From assembly GCF_004295645.1 (NCBI RefSeq), contig NZ_CP034752.1:1736001-1800000 (forward strand): a stretch of 64,000 nt of DNA. Direction: 5' to 3'. Made by a program: the position numbers and the translations under genes. The stretch's first letter is position 1, and every line of letters begins with the position of its first letter. Below, one piece after another: positions 8,976-19,200 of this stretch. Source of the stretch: Limnobaculum zhutongyuii (GTDB lineage: Bacteria; Pseudomonadota; Gammaproteobacteria; Enterobacterales; Enterobacteriaceae). Under the pieces are notes generated by a model. It was given only the letters and a program-made list of their open reading frames with translations, made no database searches and was not told the origin of the DNA.

Positions 8976-9053
8976 ATGAGAGTATTATTAACCGTAACGG
9001 GTACCATTTTGCTGATATTCTATTCAACGCTTTTTATTATCAGCATGCCCTAG
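8976..9053 (+). CDS. Putative 25-residue single-helix membrane protein
   Basis: This ORF encodes a peptide starting MRVLLTVTGTILL and ending FIISMP. Except for Arg2 it is entirely hydrophobic or neutral and long enough for one membrane helix. GAGGAG sits 6 nt before the ATG. The ORF is followed 37 nt later by a separate terminator hairpin. So ribosome site, start, stop and terminator form a complete tiny gene, of the kind experimentally found many times in E. coli (small single-helix proteins). No homologue is recognised. The coding claim rests on the signals alone. Confidence 0.6.
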   Translation: MRVLLTVTGTILLIFYSTLFIISMP

Positions 9054-9090
9054 TTTTTGAGTCTGGTAGTAACCAGTAAAGAAACCAAGT

Positions 9091-9126
9091 AAATCTCCAC
9101 TTAACGCATCGGGTGGAGATTTTATT
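9091..9126 (+). terminator. Intrinsic terminator after the 25-codon ORF
   Basis: A 10-bp perfect stem AAATCTCCAC / GTGGAGATTT with a 12-nt loop is followed by TATTTCTGGTTTT. It separates the tiny gene from the next small ORF. Confidence 0.8.
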
Positions 9127-9421
9127 TCTGGTTTTGACCTTTCTTACCTTTCAACAACACATATCACTTCATCATTTTTTATAAAATTTCCGCTAAATTT
9201 TATAAATTTCCTTTTTAAATCAAATTAATACCTTGATATTCTGTATGAAACCAATCTACTGACACGCTTCTGTTGCCATTTCGCTTTATGGATAACGTCT
9301 CTGCTTAATCAGCGTTAAATTAGCTACCGTTACTGATGAGTATAAAAAAGCTATTGGTTAGCAATAACATTACTTTTAGCATGTAACACAGTAACAGGTT
9401 ACTAATGAGGAGGTATTGTTT

Positions 9422-9598
9422 ATGGTTGGTCTAATACAAGTTATTTTACAAGCAATAGTCGAATGGTCATCAAATTTTATGATCATATTCTCTTTATGTG
9501 CATTTATTATACTTTATATTTTTTGTGCTATAGGTTTGTTTGCCATTTTAAAAGATGGTTCAGAAACTGATAATTATGATGACTACTTTGATCGATAG
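9422..9598 (+). CDS. Small membrane protein, 58 residues
   Basis: The ATG at 9422 is preceded by GAGGAGG at an 8-nt spacing, a near-perfect ribosome site, which favours it over the in-frame TTG at 9416. The protein has an amphipathic start (VGLIQVILQAIVEW), one strong membrane helix of about 22 residues (MIIFSLCAFIILYIFCAIG), and an acidic, Tyr-rich tail (ETDNYDDYFDR). I do not know the family. It stands alone in a 1.3-kb region with few genes, between the DUF3313 lipoprotein and a LuxR-type regulator. A role as a small modulator of a membrane complex is possible but unproven. Confidence 0.65.
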   Translation: MVGLIQVILQAIVEWSSNFMIIFSLCAFIILYIFCAIGLFAILKDGSETDNYDDYFDR

Positions 9599-9814
9599 GT
9601 GACTAATAAATATATTTGTTGCTTTGTTTTGAGTTTTTAAAACTATCTAATCGATATTGATATAATTCAATACCTGCAATTAATTATGTTGAGGTAATAA
9701 GTTGAATTTAGATTTACCACTGTTTATTAAACAATCAAATTGGTGGTTATTTATCAAGAAAAGAATGAAGAAAAGTTGAATTTAAAAAGAAGAGGTAATG
9801 AAAATGTACCTTTA

Positions 9815-9853
9815 TTGTAAAAAAAGAAAAGCAGGGAATAGGTTTTATTCCCT
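9815..9853 (-). terminator. Intrinsic terminator of the LuxR-type gene
   Basis: Read on the minus strand, the stem GGGAATA / TATTCCC is followed by TGCTTTTCTTTTTTTAC. It lies 35-70 nt downstream of the LuxR-type stop codon. Confidence 0.75.
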
Positions 9854-9887
9854 CCTTTATGCCCCAGGTCATTACATTAATAGTGGT

Positions 9888-10499
9888 TTAGATAGAAAAA
9901 CTACCTAGTTTAAACAGATCGAGAGAATTTTTTATCTCCAGTTTAAACATAATATTATAGCGATGAACACTAACGGTTTTACTGCTGATATTTAGCTTTT
10001 CTGCGATGTCTTTATTTGACATTCCCTGGGTAATGAACTGTAATATTTCGCGTTCACGATTGGTTAACATTGCTGTTTTATTGACTTTATCATTACACAG
10101 CTTATTCTTTGGAATGCACTGAAAGCCATTCATCACTAGCTTAGAGACTAAGGTAAGTGACTCGATATCATTAGTTTTATCGATGATTCCATCGATGGAG
10201 ACATCTAATGAATTGATAATATTGGAGTTGGAATTTTCAGAAGTCAGTCCAATAATTTTAGTTGATGAATTTTCACCATGTATTTCTTTTACCAGCTTAT
10301 CTTTATCATTATTGATCAGATCAATATTGATAAGGACTAACTGTATATCTTGATTTTTAATCATATCAACAACGCCCGTTGTTGAGTGAATAGCCCCTAC
10401 GATATCCAGAAAATCAGTATTCTTTAAGATTTCACTGATAGCGAAACACACGAATTGATTATTATCGACAATTAATGTCTTTATTTTGCCTTTGTCCAT
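9888..10499 (-). CDS. LuxR/FixJ-type response-regulator-like transcription factor (paralogue of 47966-48577)
   Basis: The start at 10499 (MDKGKIKTLIVD) is chosen because it aligns residue for residue with the start of the paralogue at 47966 (MKQQVIRTLIVD). The 203-residue protein has an N-terminal receiver-like domain (1-125) and a C-terminal LuxR helix-turn-helix (about 140-200) with TNREREILQFITQGMSNKDIAEKL and KTVSVHRYNI. The receiver is degenerate. The usual acidic pair at its start is DN, and the expected phospho-acceptor strand reads LVLINIDLIN, so the Asp is present but shifted in context. No partner kinase gene is nearby. It lies next to secretion system A and may control it, but that is inferred from position only. 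A terminator follows. Confidence 0.85.
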   Translation of the reverse strand: MDKGKIKTLIVDNNQFVCFAISEILKNTDFLDIVGAIHSTTGVVDMIKNQDIQLVLINIDLINNDKDKLVKEIHGENSSTKIIGLTSENSNSNIINSLDVSIDGIIDKTNDIESLTLVSKLVMNGFQCIPKNKLCNDKVNKTAMLTNREREILQFITQGMSNKDIAEKLNISSKTVSVHRYNIMFKLEIKNSLDLFKLGSFSI

Positions 10500-10885
10500 T
10501 TTTAAGCGCCTATCGTTGTTTAATACTCGCATCCGTATTTAATGTGTTGAATGCAACGACCTCTATACCAGAAACAGATCACGGAAAATAGATTCATTAA
10601 CCAGAGTTGTGAACTATTAATAGAGGTATTTGTATTACTAAATAAATAAAATCATCAGGGATTTTTAGATCTGCATAGTGCTCTGATAAAATCCCTTTAT
10701 ATTGGTATAATCACTTATGTTCCAGTTGCAATAATTTCCCGCTGCACTAATTATATAAATCCCTCATATATAATGGCTTCTTTAGAAGCTTCGCTCATTT
10801 TTAACATAAAATTCTAAAAATCACTATTCATTAAAATAAATAACCGACCAACTCGTTAAGAACGATTGAATATAATTCTTTGGAG
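10500..10885. other. AT-rich intergenic region upstream of the LuxR-type gene
   Basis: This gap must hold the promoter of the LuxR-type gene and the 3' end of the system A transcript. Small hairpins (for example GCTTCT/AGAAGC near 10776-10789) are visible, but none has a T-run in the minus direction. I see no gene. Confidence 0.4.
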
Positions 10886-12787
10886 CTATTTCTTTCTGAC
10901 CCCAATTAAAAGTAATGGGTCATCAATCCCTTTCGGTGTAGAACGAATAGCAGGTTTAGCAATTTGTTCTTTTCTGATGTTTTCCTGAATTGTCGGAGCC
11001 GGCGTTTGGACTGGTTGCGATTCAGAGTATTTATATGGCTTTGTGATATAACCATCACTGTTATTACTGTTAATATTTGATGTCGGCATAGAAACTTGCG
11101 GACGCTCAATAGTTCGGGTCTGGATCGCTTGTGATGGTGCAATTGTCGGTTGGTTAACCACAGTGGTTCGTGCATTCTGTGACGCAGCTATTTCTGGCCT
11201 GTTAATCACAGTTGTTTGAACATTATTTGATGGTGCAATTTCTGGTCTGTTAACCACAATGGTTGGGACACTTCGCGACTCAGTTACCACAGGTCTGCTA
11301 ATCTCAGTGGTTTGAATATTTTGTGGTGTAGCCATTTCCGGTTTATTGGTAACCGTGCTTTGAACGTTTGGTGAATAGACGATTTCTGGTCTGCTACTTA
11401 CTGTCGATGTAACCGGGATCACCATTGGTTCTGGTATTATTTCTTCTGTTATTTGAGGCTCAGCCGCTTTCTGAGACTGTTTATTGCCGCCAAACAGGTT
11501 AGAAACCAAATTACCGCTGTCTTCTTCTTCAAATTTAACTTTGATATTAAACGCTTTATTTATCTCACCTAATTCAGAAAATACCCGAATAAGCAAAACC
11601 CGGAAGTTGAAATCCGCGTTCACTTTATTGCTCATGGTCTGGAAAAGTTCTTGTTCTGAGTTTAATAAATCTAAAACAGAACGACGGTTTACTTTGTATT
11701 GTTCATGGTAAAGCTCTTTCACCTCCTGTGAATGGAGAATACGTTGAGCATAAATGTTGGACTGATTTTCCTGACTAAGCGCTTCCTGATACATCTGTGA
11801 GACTTTAGTCGATAAATCCTCGATGGATTTTTCAATATTCCAGCGGGCACTTTCTACCCGTTGAGCAGCACCCTTGCTGCGATAGAGTGCGCCACCGCCA
11901 TCGAAAATATTGCTGTTTACGTTTAACATCACTACCGTATCATTTTCTCCGGAAGTGCTTAACTTTCCTTGAGAAACCGAAACGCTCAGGGCAGGGAGCC
12001 AGCTTTTACTGGTGTAAGCATACTCTGCAGCCGCCGCATCTCGGTTAGCTCTGATAGCCTCAACTCGCGGCGAAGCAGAAATACGTTCTTTCATTTTTAC
12101 GGCAAGTTTAGCTTTTAATGCGCTAACGTCTGGAATACTCAGTCCGGAAGGGCGTTTACCCACCAGAATATAGTAATCTTCCTGTGCGGCTTTTAGCTGA
12201 GCTTCATAGTTAGCCAGCTCCGCATCTAATCCCTTGATCCGTACTTCAACCTGTTCAACATCACCGCGGCTATCCACACCACCACTGGCTCTGGCCTCTG
12301 CCAGACCAAGAATGTTGCGGTGCTCAATAGTATTCTTTTTATTGATGTCAATTAGCTGTTCATATTTCAGAATATTCAAGTAGGTCTCAGAAACTTTTGA
12401 TGACAGCACTTCGGCTTCATCATGAGCGGTGTATACCTCTGAAGATTTATTATGTTCAGCATAGTCAACCTGATCGCCAACCCGGCCAAAGTCGAACAGG
12501 GTTTGATCAACTTTAACCGAATAGGTATTGCTGCCATCACTGTCTCTTTTGTTGCTGCGCATAACCTCATTACCCACATTAAGGGAGACGTTAGGCAACC
12601 ATCCGCTTCGGGCTTCGCCAATGGTGCTGTCTGCGGAGGCAATTTTTCCCGTATGGTATTTGATCGTTGGTGAACGATTGACTGCCATTTGCAGCGTTTC
12701 ATTTAATGTTTCGGCGCTTGTTTCTGCTGACAGCGTGGAGAAGTAGCTGACAACCAGCGCGATCATGATTTTGTTATATCGAATCAC
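10886..12787 (-). CDS. TolC-family outer-membrane channel of secretion system A, with repeat tail
   Basis: The 633-residue protein starts with a signal peptide (cleavage near SAETSAE) followed by the two-fold repeated OEP helical domain of TolC-like channels (about 25-425), with SGWLPNVSL and LFDFGRVGDQVDYAE in the first half and KSWLPALSVSVSQ and NIFDGGGALYRS in the second. It forms the outer-membrane exit duct for type I secretion, working with the adaptor and ABC exporter encoded directly upstream. A Pro/Thr/Ser-rich tail of about 200 residues follows the channel domain. It contains six tandem 16-residue repeats (465-560) and ends PLLLIGVRKK. LapE-type channels usually lack such a tail. 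The gene starts the nucleotide after the adaptor stop, so translation is coupled. Confidence 0.9.
   Translation of the reverse strand: MIRYNKIMIALVVSYFSTLSAETSAETLNETLQMAVNRSPTIKYHTGKIASADSTIGEARSGWLPNVSLNVGNEVMRSNKRDSDGSNTYSVKVDQTLFDFGRVGDQVDYAEHNKSSEVYTAHDEAEVLSSKVSETYLNILKYEQLIDINKKNTIEHRNILGLAEARASGGVDSRGDVEQVEVRIKGLDAELANYEAQLKAAQEDYYILVGKRPSGLSIPDVSALKAKLAVKMKERISASPRVEAIRANRDAAAAEYAYTSKSWLPALSVSVSQGKLSTSGENDTVVMLNVNSNIFDGGGALYRSKGAAQRVESARWNIEKSIEDLSTKVSQMYQEALSQENQSNIYAQRILHSQEVKELYHEQYKVNRRSVLDLLNSEQELFQTMSNKVNADFNFRVLLIRVFSELGEINKAFNIKVKFEEEDSGNLVSNLFGGNKQSQKAAEPQITEEIIPEPMVIPVTSTVSSRPEIVYSPNVQSTVTNKPEMATPQNIQTTEISRPVVTESRSVPTIVVNRPEIAPSNNVQTTVINRPEIAASQNARTTVVNQPTIAPSQAIQTRTIERPQVSMPTSNINSNNSDGYITKPYKYSESQPVQTPAPTIQENIRKEQIAKPAIRSTPKGIDDPLLLIGVRKK
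11108..11395 (-). repeat. Six tandem 48-bp (16-residue) repeats in the channel tail
   Basis: The encoded units are SRPEIVYSPNVQSTVT, NKPEMATPQNIQTTEI, SRPVVTESRSVPTIVV, NRPEIAPSNNVQTTVI, NRPEIAASQNARTTVV and NQPTIAPSQAIQTRTI, all exactly 16 residues, followed by a decayed seventh starting ERPQVS. The consensus is NRPEIAPSQNVQTTVV. Confidence 0.85.
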
Positions 12788-14038
12788 TTATCTTTCCCTC
12801 AGCGCTTCTTTGGCTTTATTCAATGGTTTAATCAGATAATCGAGCACTGATTTTTTCCCTGTTTTGATATCAACCGTAGCCAACATTCCCGGGACAATTT
12901 CATGAGTCTTGCCGTCAGGCGTTTCCAGTGCAGAACGTTCAGTACGAACAAAAACTTTGTAGTAGTACTGCTCACGGCGTACCTGATCCTGAATGGTATC
13001 CGGAGAGATTCGTTCTACTGTTGCATCCATGGTTCCGTATATTGATGATTCATAGGCACTAACTTTGACAATGGCCTTTTGATTCGGGTGAATGAATGCA
13101 ATATCCCTTGGATTTATTTTTACTTCGATAACCAGTTGGTCTTCAGATGGAACCACTTCCATCAGTTTTCCGCCTGGTTCCAGTACGCCACCAACGGTCG
13201 TCACCTGTACGTCTTTAACGATGCCTTTCACCGGTGAATTGATCACCGTACTGGTTAACTGATCTTTTCTTTGCAGCAGTTGAAAGTAGATGGAGTCCAG
13301 TTCATTTTTCTTTTTAACCAGTTCTTCTTTAGCCTGTTCAAAGTAATGATTGCGAGCTTCAGTGATTTTATTTTTCAGCTCGTTTTCTTCTCTTCTTAAG
13401 CGCAGTTCTTCAACCTGACTTACGGCTCCCTTTACCACTAGCGGACGAATCAGGTTCAGCTCATTAACCGTCAGTTTTAAGCTGCGCTGCAGGCCAGATA
13501 TGTTTTCATCCAAACCTCTACGACGGGTGATGAGCAGGGACATTTCATGGTCAATTAATACTTTGTTATCTGCTAACAGCTCTTCATCTGACATATCCTT
13601 ATAGGCGATACCACCGCTGAACTCGCGTAGTAACAACAAGAAGTCTGGTTTGCTGTTGTCATCTTTTATTTCTGTGGTTAAACGAGCGATGCTCACCGCC
13701 AATCCTTTAACTTTCGCACCAATTTCGTCATATCCCGCCTGAAAGCGAGTGGCGTCCAGAACGGCTAATTGTTGACCTGCATTTACTAAATCGCCTTCAC
13801 GCACCATTAATTCGCGAATAACACCGCCATCTCTGGCTTGAATTATCTGTGAACGGTTCCAGGTAATAACCGTTCCCTGACCACTGGTAACTTCATCCAG
13901 TTCTGCATAGTTGGCCCATAAAAGTAGGGCAAAGCAGGTTAATAAAATCATCCAGATGATATAGGTGTGCTTTTGCACCGGATCGCCATGCATGCTGATG
14001 GTTTTTTTCTTCTTACTAAACAAACTCATTTTCATCAT
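12788..14038 (-). CDS. HlyD-family type I secretion adaptor of system A (LapC-like)
   Basis: The 416-residue periplasmic adaptor has a short cytoplasmic N-terminus, one membrane helix (about residues 30-50, IIWMILLTCFALLLWANYAE), a lipoyl/barrel-sandwich half-motif (VREGDLVNAGQQLAVLD), a long coiled-coil hairpin (about 95-290), and the second half-motif with VNSPVKGIVKDV and TVGGVLEPGGKLMEVVP. The C-terminal beta domain contains KVSAYESSIYGTMDATVERISPDT, typical of LapC/HlyD. It bridges the ABC exporter (upstream gene, 5-nt gap) and the TolC-like channel (downstream, directly abutting). The three genes with the adhesin form one complete secretion unit. Confidence 0.93.
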   Translation of the reverse strand: MMKMSLFSKKKKTISMHGDPVQKHTYIIWMILLTCFALLLWANYAELDEVTSGQGTVITWNRSQIIQARDGGVIRELMVREGDLVNAGQQLAVLDATRFQAGYDEIGAKVKGLAVSIARLTTEIKDDNSKPDFLLLLREFSGGIAYKDMSDEELLADNKVLIDHEMSLLITRRRGLDENISGLQRSLKLTVNELNLIRPLVVKGAVSQVEELRLRREENELKNKITEARNHYFEQAKEELVKKKNELDSIYFQLLQRKDQLTSTVINSPVKGIVKDVQVTTVGGVLEPGGKLMEVVPSEDQLVIEVKINPRDIAFIHPNQKAIVKVSAYESSIYGTMDATVERISPDTIQDQVRREQYYYKVFVRTERSALETPDGKTHEIVPGMLATVDIKTGKKSVLDYLIKPLNKAKEALRER

Positions 14039-14043
14039 CCTGA

Positions 14044-16140
14044 CTAATTAGTTGCTTGCAGCTTTTGCAATACTTGATCTCTTGGTCCATCAAGGATGAT
14101 ATTCCCCTGATTCATGACAATAACTCGGTCAACCAGTCTTAAAGGAGCCTGGCGGTGGGTAACCACCACAAAAGTTTTGTCTTTAATATGATCTCGTAGT
14201 GAAGCAACCACATGGTTTTCCAACTTCTCATCCATATTGGCTGTTGGTTCATCAAGGAACAGGACAGGGGAGTTACGCAGCAGGGTTCTGGCCAGCAATA
14301 ACGTTTGCTTTTGACCACCCGATAAGCCCCGACCGCCTTCGGCAATGGATAAATCCAGTCCTTTCCCGGTTTTTAACAGGCTGGCAGCACCGGCAATATT
14401 CAAGACATCAACAATTTGTTCTATGGAGGTTTGAGGCTTACCCATAATTAAATTGTCTCTGATGGTGCCGTGAAACAGCTGGGCACCCTGAGGTAAATAG
14501 GCGATGTCGCGGCGAATATCGTTATTAGAGATATCCTTCATTACCAGGCCATCAAGCAGCAATTCACCTTCTGTCGCTTCAGCGATACCTGAAATAAGGC
14601 GTAGCAGGGATGATTTTCCGGCGCCGATAGAACCCAGAATGGCGACTTTTTCTCCCGGTTTAATCTCCAGTCTGTCAACATCCAATACCATTGGAGCATC
14701 TGCGCTAAAGCGATATTTGACGTTTTTTAAACTGAAGTTGCCTTTGATTTCATCGGTATGCAGCGTTTCACTAAATGGCTTTTGATCCAGTGGCTTTTTC
14801 AGGAACTCATCTAAACCCGTTTTTGCCATTTTGGCGTGTTGCCAACGAGTTAATACTGATGCCAGCTGTCCTAACGGTGCCACAGTTCTGCTGGATAAAA
14901 TGGAGCAGGCAATCAAAGTACCCGTTGTGATATCGTTATTAATTACCAGATAAACACCCAGCGCGATTACGCTGATATACACTAACTGTTGGATAAACTG
15001 GCACCAGTTAGTAATCAGGCTTGACCAGTGTCTCTGTTCTAAAGAGATTTGAGCCGTGGTGGTGTTACATTCATTCCAGGTGCGCAGGAAACGATCTTCA
15101 GCCTGCATGATTTTAATGTCTTCCAGACCTTCAACCGTTTCCACCAGCATGGCGTTACGGATAGCACTTTCACGAATACCTTTCTGGGATAAACGGGACA
15201 GTGGCCACTGAGCAATCAAACCAGGAATAACGACCAATGGAATTGCCAGCAATGGTGCAAATGCCAGAGGACCGCCAATAAATGCAATCACAGCAATAAA
15301 GATCAGAATAAATGGCATATCCACCATAGCGACGACCGTTGTTGACGTCAGCAATTCACGGATATGTTCGATTTCTCGCAGTTGAGCAACAAAGGCACCG
15401 GTGGAGTTTGGTCGGGCATCATTTTTCATTCTCAATGCCCGGGAGAAAAACATGCCGGACATAAACAGGTCGGTTTTCTTACCGATAGCATCGGCCAAAT
15501 GGCTTCGGGCAAGACGTAAACCCATGTCCATCAGCAGAGCAACCATTACCCCAATAAACAGAACCCATAATGTTGAATAGGACTGTGCGGGAATAACCCG
15601 GTCATAAATCTGCATGGAAAACAGGGCGCTGGAGAGGGCAAGAATGTTACCAAATAAAGCACCCAGAGCAATTTGTCCATAAAACTTGGTGTCTTTAGCG
15701 ATTAATTGAAATAACCAATTTCCTTTATAAGGCTTAAGGAATTCATCAACACGTTTGTCTTCTATTCTTTCTTTTGGATAAATTAACCAAAGTGCGCCTT
15801 CTCTCATTAATTCCAGCTGCTCTAAATTAACCTGAGTTTTCACATCTGGAGAGATAGGGAATGATAATGTGGCATGAGTTTCATTAATATCATATACCAC
15901 AACGGCCTGGTTATTTTGTAATGGCACTAATACCGGAAACAATAGTGCAGGAATTTTCTCTAATTTTTCATTAACTTCTTTGCACTGTAACCCAATGTAA
16001 TTTATCAGGTTATGCATTACCTCATCACGTTCACCACCATTCTGAACGATGTGTTTTAAATTATTTGTGCTGACATTAATGCCTAACTCTTTGGCAACAA
16101 TTGTCACGCATTCATTCCATGGAGAGAAATCCATAACCAA
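14044..16140 (-). CDS. Type I secretion ABC exporter of system A (LapB-like)
   Basis: The 698-residue protein combines an N-terminal C39-like domain (1-130), six transmembrane helices (about 150-430) and a nucleotide-binding domain. The C39-like domain has no catalytic cysteine in the QxxxECG position, so it is a substrate-docking domain as in LapB and HlyB, not a protease. The ATPase motifs are complete: Walker A GSIGAGKSS, signature LSGGQKQ, Walker B LFLDEPTANMDE and switch His in VVTHRQ. It pumps the unfolded adhesin from the cytosol through the adaptor and channel. The preceding gene is the BapA-like adhesin, 105 nt upstream, with a terminator between them that likely lowers exporter expression relative to the adhesin. 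Confidence 0.94.
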   Translation of the reverse strand: MVMDFSPWNECVTIVAKELGINVSTNNLKHIVQNGGERDEVMHNLINYIGLQCKEVNEKLEKIPALLFPVLVPLQNNQAVVVYDINETHATLSFPISPDVKTQVNLEQLELMREGALWLIYPKERIEDKRVDEFLKPYKGNWLFQLIAKDTKFYGQIALGALFGNILALSSALFSMQIYDRVIPAQSYSTLWVLFIGVMVALLMDMGLRLARSHLADAIGKKTDLFMSGMFFSRALRMKNDARPNSTGAFVAQLREIEHIRELLTSTTVVAMVDMPFILIFIAVIAFIGGPLAFAPLLAIPLVVIPGLIAQWPLSRLSQKGIRESAIRNAMLVETVEGLEDIKIMQAEDRFLRTWNECNTTTAQISLEQRHWSSLITNWCQFIQQLVYISVIALGVYLVINNDITTGTLIACSILSSRTVAPLGQLASVLTRWQHAKMAKTGLDEFLKKPLDQKPFSETLHTDEIKGNFSLKNVKYRFSADAPMVLDVDRLEIKPGEKVAILGSIGAGKSSLLRLISGIAEATEGELLLDGLVMKDISNNDIRRDIAYLPQGAQLFHGTIRDNLIMGKPQTSIEQIVDVLNIAGAASLLKTGKGLDLSIAEGGRGLSGGQKQTLLLARTLLRNSPVLFLDEPTANMDEKLENHVVASLRDHIKDKTFVVVTHRQAPLRLVDRVIVMNQGNIILDGPRDQVLQKLQATN

Positions 16141-16194
16141 TCCTTTGAATTAATATTCATATAACGGCTAACTTATTAATTAATTACTATTAAC

Positions 16195-16235
16195 TAATAA
16201 TAATTAATTAATAAGGGGCGAAAGAACTCGCCCCT
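16195..16235 (-). terminator. Intrinsic terminator between the adhesin gene and its exporter genes
   Basis: Read on the minus strand, AGGGGCGA / TCGCCCCT (8-bp stem, 6-nt loop) is followed by TATTAATTAATTATTATT. It starts about 10 nt after the adhesin stop codon, so the exporter genes would be reached only by read-through or by a promoter in the next 60 nt. Confidence 0.75.
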
Positions 16236-16245
16236 GAGAGAGGTA

Positions 16246-19200
16246 TTAAATTACAGAGATAGTATTTTGTACCCAAACCTGAGCGTCTTCGTCTTTATCG
16301 TAGACATACAGGTTATATTGCACACCAGACTTGTTAGCGGTTGCAACGTTAGTCCAGCTGGTTAAATCCAGATCAACTTTGTCGTTTGCATCACCTTTAA
16401 CAAACAGGTGCTTGTCATCGTTCAGCTTAATCAGATCTTCATACTTAACATCTAAGGTCAGTGCAGAAGTATTGTTCAGATCGATTTGATCGATGTTGTG
16501 CAGTTTGCTCAGCGTTGTTGAATCAATGGTAGTGGCTGATTTATCTTCAAACACAACAGTGTCAAAACCATTGCCGCCGTCGATAGATTTAAAGCCATTA
16601 GACATGACCAGAATGCGGTCATCACCGTCGTTAGCAACAACGTTAGTAACGCCATTACGGCCATCAATAACGTCATCACCATTAGTACCAACGGCAGATT
16701 CTAAAGTACCTTTGATGTAGTGACCTGGGTTGGAAACATCACCACCGGTATCACCCACACCACGTACTGAACCGTCATCGTTATAAGTACGGCTGTACAG
16801 GTTGCCGCCAGTCTCAGAAACTTCAGACCAGGTAACAGCGAAGCCACCACCCGCCAGAGCAACAACAGAAGGCAGAGAACAGATACCCGGATCGTCAACG
16901 CCTTTATCAACGATGATTTCGTCGGTAACAGCATGACCACTCATATCGAACACACGAGATACAACGTGAGATTCACCCTGAGTTGTCACAGACGCCCAGC
17001 TAACAACGTAGTTACCATTTTCCAGAACGGTAATGTCGTTTGCACCCGTTAAGGATCCAGCAAGTACGCCTTGAGCACCATCAGTCGTAGTGTTAACTAC
17101 GGTTGGGTGTGCATCAACAGCAACCAGTTTGCCACCCAGCAGTTGGAAACGTTGAACTAATACGTCACCCATATCACTGCCGGTTACACGAACCCAGGAT
17201 ACCGCGAAGGTGCCATCAGGTAAGGTGATGATCTTAGGTGAAACGTCAGCAGAACCTCTTGGAGCATCAGTATTCAGCGTTGCACCATCAAGTAAGATTT
17301 TGCCAGTGTTGAAATCTACAACAGAGATTTTCAGGTCAACCGGGTTTTTCAGTAATTGATCGATAGACCAGTCTTTGCAAGCTTGCTGCCAGATTACGGC
17401 ATATTGACCGCCGCCCAGATCGGCACCAACTAAACCTTCGCTGTCGCTGGTAGGATCATTACCAAAGATCCAGTTAACGGCTTTATCGAAAATACCATTG
17501 CTGGTAGTGATATAGCCGTTTTCAGTGAAGAAGCCACCCAGAGAGAAATCATGTGGAGCTTCAGCATTTTCACTGACTTTAACCAGATTGCCATTGGCAT
17601 CTTGCGCGTAACGAACGCTGTACAGGTTTGCACCAGCTTCGAAAGCATTCAGGTCGAACCAGGTCAGAATGGTGTCAACGAAACCTTCAATTGGTTGAAC
17701 GGCCAGATTCAGAACGCCTTCAACGATCCAGTCGATAACTGAACCAACAATAGGAATACCTTTTAATCCTAATGCGTCCATGAACTCTTTGACAAAACCA
17801 GAAACGTCAGCGTTCTCAACCATGTTTTCCAGATCTAATGGCTCAATGAAACGGGTACCGGTAAATACAATGCTACCGTCTTCCATTTGAACAATAGATG
17901 AGCTCAACAGGCCCTGACCAAACAGCACAGAGTAGATACGATCGGTCAGACCGTTTACAAACAGATCAACTAACGCTTTAAAATCGGTATCTGGCAGGAT
18001 GTTCAGGAAATCGATGGTCTTCAGCGCATTGGTCATGAAGTCGGCAATCGGATTCACAATACCTGACAGGGTATTGGTGATCAGATTGGCTAAACCGTCT
18101 GGCAGTAAACCAGCCAGCAGACCATTCATGCCACCAATATCACCAGAAGCGGCAACAACTTGTGGACCTGAAGTAATTTCTGCGCCATCAGCAGAGAAAC
18201 GTTGGAATACAACATCATTACCGGTATAGCTTGAAGGATTTTCGTTTCTGGAATACAGAACGGTAATCGCACCATCAACCGGAGAAACTGCAACGTCAAA
18301 GTTACTTAAGTAAGCTTTAGCGCTGTCGCGGCTGTAACCATCAGCGACATTCTTCTCGCCCAGAGTCAGTTCAGACACCATGCTGCCACTGGCATCAAAA
18401 ATCTTGACTTTAATGTCATAGAATTTAGAACCAGCTGCTTCAGCTTGTGGGTAAGCTACCAGATAGCCACCGTTTGGCAGAGCACGGGTAATTGAAATTG
18501 GCGCATCAATACTGTCATCAACTTCAATCTCACGGATATCAGCAACAATAACTGACATGTCATAAGGTTTTTGTTCAAAAGTGATATTGGCAGTATTTTC
18601 TTTGCTTGGGCCACTTACCGGAGTATTGATAACGGTTTCAACGCCAAAAGAATGACTACCAACAGGTAAATCAGTTGCTTTAATGCTCCAGTTACCATCG
18701 GTACCAACAGTAGTTGTACCGATAATGGTATCACCATCCATAACCTGAACCACTGCGCCTGGGGTACCCAGACCGTGCAGAGTAGGAGAGGTGATTTCTG
18801 TCGTCGTAGACAGATCCATTGCATTGGTACCATCGCTCATACCTAATACAGTCGCTTTGGTTGCTACTGGAATAGTGATTTGAGAAACGTTATTTAAATC
18901 ATCAGCCAGGCTGATTACGCTGGTACCCGGAACGAGAGTTGCGCCGTTCTCCAGGGTAAATTTGTAGTTGCCGTTGTCGTCTGCTTTGACGGTGTATTCA
19001 GCAGTACCGTCACCATCCAGATCCAGTTTAACGACAGCGCCTGCTTCAGTTTTACCGGTGATAACCGCTAAATCCTGAGAAACAGTCATTGAGATAAAGT
19101 CAGGTGCAGTTGCATCAATAACAGTGCTAACCGCAATCTTTTCACCTTTGCTATCTAATACCCAAACGCTAACGGTTGCGCCATCAGGAATAGATGTTGG

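Noticed and set aside
9702..9779. TTG-started 25-codon ORF after the small membrane protein
   Set aside because: Unusual start and no conserved feature; probably chance.
9804..9908. 34-codon ORF starting MYLYCKKRKAG
   Set aside because: It overlaps the terminator hairpin of the LuxR-type gene on the other strand; probably chance in spite of AGAGG upstream.
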